Assembly: GCA_030642885.1 (NCBI GenBank)
Contig: DAOWMX010000144.1
Location: 1 to 6,021, forward strand
Reading direction: 5' to 3'
DNA length: 6,021 nucleotides
From: Anaerolineales bacterium
Lineage (GTDB): Bacteria > Chloroflexota > Anaerolineae > Anaerolineales > E44-bin32
Below, piece by piece: positions 1-6,021 of this stretch (its first letter is position 1; each line of letters begins with the position of its first letter). Both the position numbers and the translations under genes were made by a program. The notes beneath the pieces were generated by a model. The model saw only the letters and a program-made list of their open reading frames with translations. It searched no databases and was not told the DNA's origin.

Positions 1-362
1 ATTAATGCAATGATAAGCCCGCTAATGGCTAGAGCAGCGGTTGAAGGAAATTGCTCGAGGATGATTTTTGAAACGGAACGATGTGTGTACAGTGACGTCC
101 CCAGATCTCCCTGAAGGAGGTTTGATAGAAATCTGAGGTACTGAAGCCAGAGCGGTGCGTTTAAACCAAGAGAAATTCGAATCTCTTCCGCTTGCTCAGG
201 TGAGGCAAGTCCCTGCGACAAAAGGCTCGCAACTGGATCGCCGGAGGCAAACCTCAGAGCGAAAAAGGCAAAGGTAACAGCAGCCCAAGCCGTGCCGACC
301 CCTTCAATAAGGCGACGGATTACGGCGAGGATAGCTGTATGTCGATGAGGTTTGGAAACCAT
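1..362 (-). CDS. ABC transporter permease, DppB/OppB type (partial, N-terminal 120 residues)
   Basis: This is an inner-membrane permease subunit of a peptide/nickel/oligosaccharide (Opp/Dpp) ABC importer, which would form the channel with a second permease. The 120 visible residues begin MVSKPHRHTA. A basic IRRL stretch (15-18) precedes a first membrane segment at about 21-39. Next comes the conserved GDP (41-43), a PEQAEEIRISLGL segment (55-67) matching the family's PEQ-x-LG-L region, PLWLQYLRFL (70-79), the family hallmark GDLGTSL (85-91), and FPSTAALAI (105-113) opening the second membrane segment. The rest, including the EAA loop, lies beyond base 1. The ATG at 362 is chosen because it is the only standard start after an in-frame TGA and it places IRRL where the family begins. 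It overlaps the end of the binding-protein gene by 43 bp and has no convincing ribosome binding site, so reinitiation is likely. The family is clear; the substrate is unknown. Confidence 0.9.
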   Translation of the reverse strand, partial: MVSKPHRHTAILAVIRRLIEGVGTAWAAVTFAFFALRFASGDPVASLLSQGLASPEQAEEIRISLGLNAPLWLQYLRFLSNLLQGDLGTSLYTHRSVSKIILEQFPSTAALAISGLIIAL

Positions 363-1915
363 CCCTGCGCTGAGAATTTCAAGCCCTCAATTCGTTGGTG
401 AGCGACGACGAGGTTGACATAGTCCCGTATCGGTAGGACGAGTGCGTTGTCGGCAATTGTTTGGACCACCTGATTATACAGTTCTACTCGGCGATCAGGG
501 GCCAGGGAGGCACGAGCGGCTTCATCTAGCATCCGGTCGATTTCGGGGTCAGAGAAACCGGTCCAATTATAGAACCCATCGCTTGCGTAGAAGGAACGCA
601 ATAAATCTGGATCTGTTCCGAAGAAGTTAATCCCGATTGCGTGGTAGTCACTGCTGGATTGGAGCTCTTTGAGTGTTCCAAATCCGGGTGCGACGGTCAG
701 TTCAACATCGATGCCAATATTCTCCCAGCCGGCCTTCAACAATTGCGCGACCTCAGAATTCGAGCCCCAGGGAGGGGCGATAAGCTTGATGACAAGATGC
801 TCACCATCGCGTTTCCGGTATGGTTCTTGACTCTCTAAAATCCACCCTGCCTCCGCGAGAAGTTTGCGAGCACCCTCGGGGTTATGAGTGGACGGTGGAA
901 ACTCCAATATCTTTTCGAATCCAGCCTGAGAGAGAGGGCTGTTGCTAATTGGCGAGTGACTCCCGAAGACGGTGAGGACAATTGATTTCTTGTCGACAGC
1001 TAGAAGTAATGCTTGCCGAACTCGAAGATCATCCGTCGGCGACGCGGTGGTGTTGAAAAAAAACTGTAAGGGTTGACCGGGGATGGCAACAGGCGATAGT
1101 GAAAAATCTAGACTGGAAGCGAGACGGTCGGCTTCATGCGGTGGAATCTCGCCCATAACATCTATTTCGCGTCTTTCCAAAGCGAAAGCGCGCGAGGCTG
1201 CATCTTCATAAAAATGGAAAACGATTCGGTCGACCGAAGCTATTGTGTTGTCGTAGGTTGAAGGACCCCAGGTGTAATCCGGATTGCGCTCAAGAGTGAT
1301 GTGATCATTAGGGATGTATTCGATGAAGCGATACGGTCCTGTCCCCACCTGGTGGAATTGATATTCGGAGGCCCCCCATTGATTCAAGGCTGTCGGCGAG
1401 GCCATGCCCAGATAGACCTGAGAAAGGGAATCCAACAATGGCGCAAACGGTTCATCGAGTACAAACGCAATTGTATGCTCGTCCAGAATTCCCGTCTGAT
1501 TTAGTGGCCCGAGCATCGCTGCGGCCTTCTGCGAATGGTTATCTGGATCGAGGATGTAGTCGAGGTTGCCTTGGACAGCCTGTGCGTTGAAGGGTGTTCC
1601 ATCATGGAAGCGGACATCATTGCGCAGATAAAAGGTGTAGCGCAGACCATCGCTGGAAATCTCCCAGCGCTCCGCTAGCCCGGGGACAAACTCGCCGCTT
1701 TCCGGGTCGAGGAAAACTAGCGTGTCGTACACTGAACTCAACGGAATGCCGAGTTCCGCGGATGCGTTTAAATGAGGGTCTATACCCGAAGGAGCTAAGG
1801 TTAGGCCGTAGTTTAGGGTTGACAGCGTATCGGGTGACGGTTGACAGGCGCTCGCAAAGCTGGAAATAGTGAGTACAAGGAAGAGCAGTACAGTTTTGTT
1901 TTTATCTGTTTTCAT
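320..1915 (-). CDS. ABC transporter solute-binding lipoprotein, family 5 (DppA/OppA-like)
   Basis: This 531-residue extracytoplasmic binding protein would capture the substrate and deliver it to the permease encoded next. The N-terminus has a lipoprotein signal: lysines at 2, 5 and 7, a hydrophobic core at about 9-20, and lipobox ASAC with the lipidated cysteine at 24. The family-5 signature follows: VPGLAERWEISSDG (77-90), then YTFYLRNDVRFHDGTPF (93-109). Later landmarks are GTGPYRF (191-197), NPDYTW (211-216), LRVRQALLLAVDKKSI (297-312) and GTDPDLL (433-439). The length is typical for the family. The start ATG overlaps the upstream kinase stop as ATGA (bases 1915-1912) and has no Shine-Dalgarno of its own, which indicates translational coupling. 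The family covers peptides, nickel, opines, muropeptides and, in organisms such as Thermotoga, oligosaccharides. The adjacent sugar kinase makes a sugar-containing ligand plausible, but that is inference. Confidence 0.93.
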   Translation of the reverse strand: MKTDKNKTVLLFLVLTISSFASACQPSPDTLSTLNYGLTLAPSGIDPHLNASAELGIPLSSVYDTLVFLDPESGEFVPGLAERWEISSDGLRYTFYLRNDVRFHDGTPFNAQAVQGNLDYILDPDNHSQKAAAMLGPLNQTGILDEHTIAFVLDEPFAPLLDSLSQVYLGMASPTALNQWGASEYQFHQVGTGPYRFIEYIPNDHITLERNPDYTWGPSTYDNTIASVDRIVFHFYEDAASRAFALERREIDVMGEIPPHEADRLASSLDFSLSPVAIPGQPLQFFFNTTASPTDDLRVRQALLLAVDKKSIVLTVFGSHSPISNSPLSQAGFEKILEFPPSTHNPEGARKLLAEAGWILESQEPYRKRDGEHLVIKLIAPPWGSNSEVAQLLKAGWENIGIDVELTVAPGFGTLKELQSSSDYHAIGINFFGTDPDLLRSFYASDGFYNWTGFSDPEIDRMLDEAARASLAPDRRVELYNQVVQTIADNALVLPIRDYVNLVVAHQRIEGLKFSAQGWFPNLIDIQLSSP

Positions 1916-2859
1916 GATTGACTAGCTAGAACCATTGCTCCGACCAATCCAGCATCGTCTCCGAGCGCGGCTGGTAAAACGCGTACCCCATCGAGATAGG
2001 CTGGATCCATAATATGTTCGTGTAGAGAGCGTCTAATGGGTTCGAAGAAAAGGTCACCGAGGAGAGTAACGCCGCCACCGAGGATAAAAACTTCGGGGTT
2101 GAAGGCATGGGCGAGGTTGGCCAAGTGGTGGCCTATATAGAACCCTGCTTCTTCAAGAACTGAGAGGGCAAGTTCATCGCCTGCCTGAGCTGCTTTGCCA
2201 ATATCGACGCTGGTAATTTCCCCTTGAGCGCTGAGCGTTTCTTTCAGCGTAGATAATCGACCGGCTTCCAATTGAGATACCGCATTACGGGCAATGGCTG
2301 GTCCTGCAGCGACGGCCTCGATATGCCCCTTTATACCGCAGCCGCATACTGGACCATCTGACACTATGGTTAGATGGCCGAGTTCACCTGCCAAGCCGCG
2401 CGAGCCGAGCAGCAACTGGCCGTCGGCGATAACGCCTCCTCCGATACCCGTGCTGATGGTTAGGTAAACCATATTGTCTGTGCCCTGACCGGCACCAAAG
2501 CGCCACTCACCCAGGGCGGCCGCATTTGCATCGTTGCCTAAGAATACCGGCACACCAAAGTGCTCGCTTATCTGATCGCGCAGGGGTATGTTTGTCCAGC
2601 CAGCGAGGTTAGGGGAGCTGATAACAACCCCATTACGGGGGTCGAGCGGACCTGGCGCTGCGATGCCAATTTTGAATTCAACGTCGTCTTTAGGGATAAG
2701 CGAATCAATTGCCTGGATCAAGCGGGCGATTACTGAATCAGGCCCCTCATCAGCCAGAGTAGCCGTCTTGTTATGTGTCGTTGGGGGAGGTTGGGAGGAG
2801 GGGAAATATGCCGCGCGGATATTCGTCCCACCGAAGTCAACGGCGATAATTCCAAACAT
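1912..2859 (-). CDS. ROK-family sugar kinase (glucokinase / N-acetylhexosamine kinase-like)
   Basis: This 315-residue cytoplasmic kinase is predicted to phosphorylate a hexose or N-acetylated amino sugar with ATP. The N-terminal phosphate loop is VDFGGTN (7-13). The catalytic aspartate is D110 in LGNDANAAALGE, and the STGIGGG glycine loop is at 136-142. The sugar-contact ExGH motif is E159/H162. The ROK zinc site is H162 with C172 and C174 in CGCGIKGHIE. The usual third cysteine is His179 here, which could still bind zinc, and E181 is kept. ILGGG (259-263) is the C-terminal nucleotide-side loop. There is no N-terminal helix-turn-helix, so this is a kinase and not a ROK repressor. The open frame extends upstream to 3036, but the extra 59 residues have no family character and run into mutS. 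The ATG at 2859 puts the phosphate loop at the normal distance. It is the first gene of the transporter operon. The exact sugar is not determinable. Confidence 0.93.
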   Translation of the reverse strand: MFGIIAVDFGGTNIRAAYFPSSQPPPTTHNKTATLADEGPDSVIARLIQAIDSLIPKDDVEFKIGIAAPGPLDPRNGVVISSPNLAGWTNIPLRDQISEHFGVPVFLGNDANAAALGEWRFGAGQGTDNMVYLTISTGIGGGVIADGQLLLGSRGLAGELGHLTIVSDGPVCGCGIKGHIEAVAAGPAIARNAVSQLEAGRLSTLKETLSAQGEITSVDIGKAAQAGDELALSVLEEAGFYIGHHLANLAHAFNPEVFILGGGVTLLGDLFFEPIRRSLHEHIMDPAYLDGVRVLPAALGDDAGLVGAMVLASQS

Positions 2860-2865
2860 GGCGGG

Positions 2866-2893
2866 AGTATAACATAATGTCTGTTCTTGACGA
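2866..2893 (-). promoter_or_regulatory. Candidate promoter of the ROK kinase-transporter operon
   Basis: On the minus strand an extended -10 (TG-T-TATACT, bases 2874-2866) lies 6 bases before the kinase ATG. A weak -35, TCGTCA (2893-2888, four of six consensus bases), lies 16 bp upstream of it. Transcription would start at or next to the A of the ATG, giving a leaderless message, which fits the absence of a Shine-Dalgarno before this start. It is predicted from consensus matching only. Confidence 0.45.
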
Positions 2894-2989
2894 GAGTCTT
2901 GTGCGGGACCATGTGGAGTTTTACTCTGCTGAATAGGGATCCAAAAAGACAAACGCCGTGTTGTTGAGTGGTATTTTGTAACAACTTGC

Positions 2990-3018
2990 TTGATGTTTCT
3001 GTTGCGTAGCTTTAGAAT
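2990..3018 (+). promoter_or_regulatory. Candidate mutS promoter
   Basis: TTGATG (2990-2995) and TAGAAT (3013-3018) match the sigma-70-type -35 and -10 hexamers at four and five of six positions, with an ideal 17-bp spacer. The -10 ends 8 bases before the mutS ATG, so the transcript would have a leader of zero to a few bases. The purine-rich AAGGA at 3021-3025 is only one base from the ATG, too close to act as a normal Shine-Dalgarno. The prediction rests on consensus matching. Confidence 0.45.
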
Positions 3019-3026
3019 GCAAGGAA

Positions 3027-5606
3027 ATGACTCCAAAAGTTACCCCAATTCGCAAGCAGTACCTTGAGATCAAAGGCAATTACCCCGACGCGCTGCTCTT
3101 CTTCCGATTAGGTGATTTCTATGAAACCTTCGACGAGGATGCAGAGATCACCGCGCGTGAACTGGATATCGTTCTCACCTCGAGGAACATCGCCAAAGGC
3201 TCGCCTGTCCCAATGGCGGGAATTCCGCATCATGCAGCTGAGGGGTATATCGCTCGCCTGATCGAGCGGGGCTACCACGTAGCGATCTGCGACCAGATTG
3301 GGGACAGCCCGGTGAAGGGTTTATTCCCGCGCGAGGTTGTGCGAGTGATCACACGGGGAACGGTTGTCGAGGCTGGATTGCTCCCAGGAGACAGGAATAA
3401 CTATCTCGTTTCTGCCATTCTCGACGGCAACGCTTTAGGCATCGCCATCGCTGATATCAGCACAGGCGAGTTCTCTGCCGGTCAGTTCGAAGCGGAGGAT
3501 AGACTTGCCGTATTACGTCAGGAACTCTTCCGCCTATCCCCAGCGGAATTGCTGGTCCCCGAAACGCTGCCGTTTGAAGAAATTTGGGATGGAAACACGA
3601 CCAAACTTCCTGAATGGCGTTTTGAGCTTGATCGCATGGTGGAAAAGCTGAAGGAGCACTTCGGAACAACTACCCTCGCTGGTTTTGGTTTAGAGGAGAA
3701 GCCTGCTGCTGTTCGTGCAGCGGGAGCGATCGTTGAGTATCTAGGCAGCTCGCAAGAAGGCGCCCTTTCACTTTTGACAGGCCTTTCGATCTACTCCCTC
3801 GATGATTTCATGACCCTTGATGCTGCGACAAGGCGCAACCTAGAATTAACGGAAACGATACGGACGGGTGATGTGCGTGGTTCGCTGCTTGGGATTCTCG
3901 ATCAAACACAAACCCCGATGGGCCGACGACTCCTTCATCAATGGCTCGGAAATCCTCTATTGGATTTGGAGAGGATCGACGGAAGGTTGGATCAGGTTGA
4001 AGCCTTCCATAACGATGGCGTTTGGAGAGCCGAAATCAGATCTTCTCTGAAGGCATACGGAGACCTCGAGCGACTAACAAATCGTATTAGTGCTGGTGTC
4101 GCCAAGCCGGGTGACCTGGTGGCTATGCAAACGCTGCTTGAAAAAATTCCTCAGATCAAAGGCGTATTGCAGCAATCTGAGTTAGAAGCCATCAAGGGAA
4201 TTGTAGCGGGCATCGACGCCTGTGAGGACATCTTTGATCTTCTGCAGCGCAGCATTAGCGAAGATCCTCCTGCGACCCTTGGAAAAACTGGTGTGATACG
4301 GTCGGGGTTCTCAGAGAAGCTGGACGATCTTGTCGGATCCTCACGCGGCGCACGAGACTGGATTGCTAATCTAGAGCAGGTCGAGCGGGAACGCTCGGGG
4401 ATCAAGAACCTCAAGGTTGGATACAACAAGGTCTTCGGTTACTACATAGAGGTTACGAAAGCGAACAGCGAACGAGTCCCTGAGGATTACATTCGCAAAC
4501 AGACGCTTGTTAACGCCGAACGCTACATAACACCGGAGATGAAGGAATACGAATCTCAGGTGTTAACGGCAGAGGAGCAGATCAGGGAAGTCGAAAGGGA
4601 GATTTTCCATGAGATCTGTGCACAAATTGCAGGCCAGGCAGCAAGATTATTAAAGACCGCCCGCGCAGTGGGCCGGTTGGATGTTGTGAGCGCTCTGGCA
4701 GAAGTTGCTGCGCACCGCAGTTTTGTTCGCCCGGATTTATCTGTTGGTGATGTTCTCGACATCCAGGATGGACGTCACCCAGTCGTTGAGGAACTCATCC
4801 CAGGGAGCCGTTTCATTCCAAACGACATCCAGTTTGAGGATGGTGAGCGCATACGGGTGATAACTGGACCGAATATGAGCGGTAAATCAACGTATTTAAG
4901 GCAGGTTGCGCTGACGGTGTTAATGGCCCAGATGGGAAGCTTCGTACCCGCTCAACATGCTCGTCTGGGCATCGTCGACCGGATTTTCACTAGGATCGGC
5001 GCACAGGACGAAATTCATGCTGGCCAATCTACCTTCATGGTCGAGATGGTCGAGATGGCAAATATCCTGCACAACGCGTCTAATCGCAGCCTGGTGATCC
5101 TGGATGAAGTAGGACGAGGTACGAGCACCTATGATGGGGTAGCAATTGCCTGGGCTGTCGTTGAGTATCTTCACAACCATCCGAAGCTGCGAGCGCGAAC
5201 GCTCTTCGCAACCCATTATCATGAACTTACGCGCCTATCGGAGTTCCTCCCCGGCGTCCGCAATTACAATGTCGCAGTTTCAGAGGAAGGCGGAAAGGTT
5301 GTCTTTCTGCACAAGATCACGCCCGGAGGTGCGGATAAATCCTATGGGATCCACGTCGCCGAATTGGCAGGTATGCCAAGACCGGTAATAAACCGGGCGC
5401 AGGAGATACTGGCTCAATTCGAAGCCGCGTCCGATCAGACTTCAGACGACCCACAGGTGGCAACAAAGCAGCTCCAGCTCTTTTCCGAAGCGGATCCTCT
5501 CATCGAAGAAATTCGCGCCCTTGATCTAAATAGCATTTCACCCCTTGAAGCACTCAACCGTTTATACGAATGGCAGCAGCGCTTCAGTCAAGAGAACAGC
5601 GAATAA
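3027..5606 (+). CDS. mutS: DNA mismatch repair protein MutS
   Basis: This complete 859-residue MutS1-type protein recognises base mismatches and small loops, then recruits MutL using ATP. The mismatch-recognition domain (about 1-115) carries the wedge motif FYE at 31-33, with Phe31 and Glu33 as the mismatch contacts. Connector, core and clamp domains follow to about 560. The ATPase has Walker A GPNMSGKST at 614-622, Walker B ILDE with D693/E694, the GRGTSTYDG signature just after it, and the ATHYHE switch with H730. The C-terminus has a beta-clamp-binding-type QLQLF at 815-819 and the conserved tail from about 824. Length and motif spacing are close to E. coli MutS. VEMVEM at 672-677 is encoded by a perfect 9-bp tandem duplication (5040-5057) where E. 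coli has VEMTET. The ATG at 3027 is the only possible start after an in-frame TGA at 2991. The FYE motif and the absence of a Smr domain exclude MutS2. No mutL is visible. Confidence 0.98.
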   Translation: MTPKVTPIRKQYLEIKGNYPDALLFFRLGDFYETFDEDAEITARELDIVLTSRNIAKGSPVPMAGIPHHAAEGYIARLIERGYHVAICDQIGDSPVKGLFPREVVRVITRGTVVEAGLLPGDRNNYLVSAILDGNALGIAIADISTGEFSAGQFEAEDRLAVLRQELFRLSPAELLVPETLPFEEIWDGNTTKLPEWRFELDRMVEKLKEHFGTTTLAGFGLEEKPAAVRAAGAIVEYLGSSQEGALSLLTGLSIYSLDDFMTLDAATRRNLELTETIRTGDVRGSLLGILDQTQTPMGRRLLHQWLGNPLLDLERIDGRLDQVEAFHNDGVWRAEIRSSLKAYGDLERLTNRISAGVAKPGDLVAMQTLLEKIPQIKGVLQQSELEAIKGIVAGIDACEDIFDLLQRSISEDPPATLGKTGVIRSGFSEKLDDLVGSSRGARDWIANLEQVERERSGIKNLKVGYNKVFGYYIEVTKANSERVPEDYIRKQTLVNAERYITPEMKEYESQVLTAEEQIREVEREIFHEICAQIAGQAARLLKTARAVGRLDVVSALAEVAAHRSFVRPDLSVGDVLDIQDGRHPVVEELIPGSRFIPNDIQFEDGERIRVITGPNMSGKSTYLRQVALTVLMAQMGSFVPAQHARLGIVDRIFTRIGAQDEIHAGQSTFMVEMVEMANILHNASNRSLVILDEVGRGTSTYDGVAIAWAVVEYLHNHPKLRARTLFATHYHELTRLSEFLPGVRNYNVAVSEEGGKVVFLHKITPGGADKSYGIHVAELAGMPRPVINRAQEILAQFEAASDQTSDDPQVATKQLQLFSEADPLIEEIRALDLNSISPLEALNRLYEWQQRFSQENSE

Positions 5607-5688
5607 GCAACAAACCTTCCCTTTCAAATTGTAGCGACAAGATATGTCCTGCTAATCCCTTCGACATGCTTCCCACTCCCTTCGGCCG

Positions 5689-5760
5689 GGGACTTCGCAC
5701 CGCAAACTGCGTGGGACTTCGCTTCACAAACTGCGTGGGACTTCGCAGTATAAACTCAGT
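5689..5760. repeat. Tandem repeat, three 24-bp units
   Basis: Units begin at 5689, 5713 and 5737. Each is GGGACTTCGC, then five variable bases (ACCGC, TTCAC, AGTAT), then AAACTGCGT (AAACTCAGT in the third unit). Unit one contains a small hairpin, CGCA-AAC-TGCG (5701-5711). There are no spacers between units, so this is a simple tandem repeat. The 24-bp period is a multiple of three, so a read-through frame gives an eight-residue repeat (GLRxxNxV), but nothing supports translation. Confidence 0.9.
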
Positions 5761-5803
5761 GAAGTGGCTCGTTCTTTGAACGGGAGGGTGGTTCTTCCCC
5801 CAG

Positions 5804-5978
5804 TGTCATTTCGAGGAGCCGTGCAACGGCGACCGAGAAATCCCTGGGACGCTTCGAAAAATAGCTCCTTCAAGGGAACGGAAATACCGTTCTCAACATT
5901 TTTGATTTGTTTATCGAGACGCATCAGGGATTTCTCGTCACTTCAGGCGCTGCGTGCCCTCCGTTCCTCGAAATGACA
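5804..5978. repeat. Branched imperfect palindrome, MITE/REP-like element
   Basis: The outer arms are a perfect 14-bp inverted repeat, TGTCATTTCGAGGA (5804-5817) and its complement (5965-5978). Inside them is a 13-bp perfect pair, CGAGAAATCCCTG (5834-5846) with its complement (5925-5937). At the centre is an 8-bp stem with a 5-base loop (5874-5894). Each flank also has its own small hairpin: GCCGT-GCA-ACGGC (5818-5830), and GGCGC-TGC-GTGCC with one G-U pair (5946-5958). As single-stranded DNA or RNA it can fold as a four-way junction. No transposase is present, so if mobile it would be non-autonomous. Confidence 0.85.
5874..5903 (+). terminator. Possible rho-independent terminator for mutS (apex hairpin of the palindrome)
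   Basis: GGGAACGG (5874-5881) pairs with CCGTTCTC (5887-5894), with one G-U, around loop AAATA. Five bases later is a run of five T (5899-5903). The gap between stem and T-run and the modest GC content make it a weak terminator at best. It lies about 270 bases beyond the mutS stop. The stem may exist only as part of the larger palindrome. Confidence 0.3.
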
Positions 5979-5981
5979 AAA

Positions 5982-6021
5982 CTTTGAACATGATGGTGGT
6001 TCTTCCCCCAGTGTCATTTCG
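5982..6021. repeat. Start of a second copy of the 208-bp linker-plus-palindrome unit
   Basis: These 40 bases match 5774-5813 with three mismatches at a constant offset of 208 bp. They include CTTTGAAC, a five-base variable patch, and an identical 27-base stretch (5787-5813 and 5995-6021) containing GGTTCTTCCCCCAG and ending in the first bases of the palindrome arm, TGTCATTTCG. The copy is cut by the window end, so the unit is at least duplicated and possibly part of a longer array. Confidence 0.85.

Larger units (their letters stand above)
5607..6021. other. Non-coding, repeat-rich region downstream of mutS
   Basis: No credible gene occurs in these 415 bases. The first ~80 (5607-5688) show no recognisable structure. 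They are followed by three tandem 24-bp repeats, a short linker, a ~175-bp branched palindrome, and the start of a second linker-plus-palindrome copy. Open frames that cross it merely translate the repeats or the palindrome arms. There is no transposase gene and no tRNA. Confidence 0.75.

Noticed and set aside
2887..2892. TTGACG, a near-perfect plus-strand -35
   Set aside because: No -10-like hexamer lies 16-18 bp downstream. The TTGATG/TAGAAT pair nearer mutS is a better fit.
3021..3025. AAGGA as the mutS Shine-Dalgarno
   Set aside because: It is only one base from the ATG, far closer than functional spacing, and no alternative downstream start fits the conserved N-terminus.
2860..3036. A 59-residue N-terminal extension of the ROK kinase
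   Set aside because: The frame stays open but the residues lack family similarity, would overlap the mutS start on the opposite strand and run through both proposed promoters. The ATG at 2859 fits the family.
4151..5222. Antisense open frames inside mutS, the longest about 100 residues
   Set aside because: They are shadows of a strongly conserved coding sequence, with no recognisable domains or independent start signals.
5689..5760. The 24-bp repeats as a CRISPR array
   Set aside because: The units are directly abutting with no spacers, and no cas genes are present.
5570..5779. A 69-residue plus-strand frame beginning inside the mutS end and translating the 24-bp repeats
   Set aside because: Its start lies within mutS with no supporting context, and the apparent peptide repeat is only the DNA repeat with a period divisible by three.
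5724..5976. Short open frames on both strands across the palindrome (5764-5976 plus, 5724-5924 minus)
   Set aside because: They translate inverted-repeat arms, mirror each other and show no protein-family features.

Overview
The window holds two divergent transcription units and a repeat-rich tail. Nothing in it is a clearly new biological system; the least explained part is the last ~330 bases. The organism is a bacterium. From memory of the family, the MutS N-terminus (RLGDFYETF, VPMAGIPHHA, VAICDQIGD, PVKGLFPREV) looks most like Chloroflexota (Anaerolineae-type) proteins. Intergenic repeats of the type TGTCATTTCGAGG...GAGAAATC also fit such genomes. This assignment is inference and no search was run.

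Minus strand, read right to left: a ROK-family sugar kinase (2859-1912), a lipoprotein solute-binding protein of the peptide/nickel/oligosaccharide ABC family (1915-320), and the first 120 residues of the matching DppB/OppB-type permease (362 to beyond base 1). The first junction is an ATGA overlap and the second overlaps by 43 bp, so the three genes form one translationally coupled operon that continues off the left edge. A peptide-type transporter led by a sugar kinase suggests uptake and phosphorylation of a sugar or sugar-containing compound. The substrate cannot be read from the sequence.

Plus strand: a complete mutS (3027-5606, 859 aa) with mismatch-contact, ATPase and clamp-binding motifs intact. 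The 167-bp gap between the ROK gene and mutS contains a promoter-like sequence for each direction. Each -10 box lies only 6-8 bases from the ATG and neither gene has a usable Shine-Dalgarno sequence, so both transcripts may be leaderless.

Right tail (5607-6021): no credible gene. It contains three tandem 24-bp repeats, then a ~175-bp imperfect palindrome with nested and side hairpins, and then the start of a second copy exactly 208 bp downstream, cut by the window end. This looks like a tandem array of a non-coding, foldable repeat (MITE/REP-like). One internal hairpin followed by a T-run could terminate mutS transcription.
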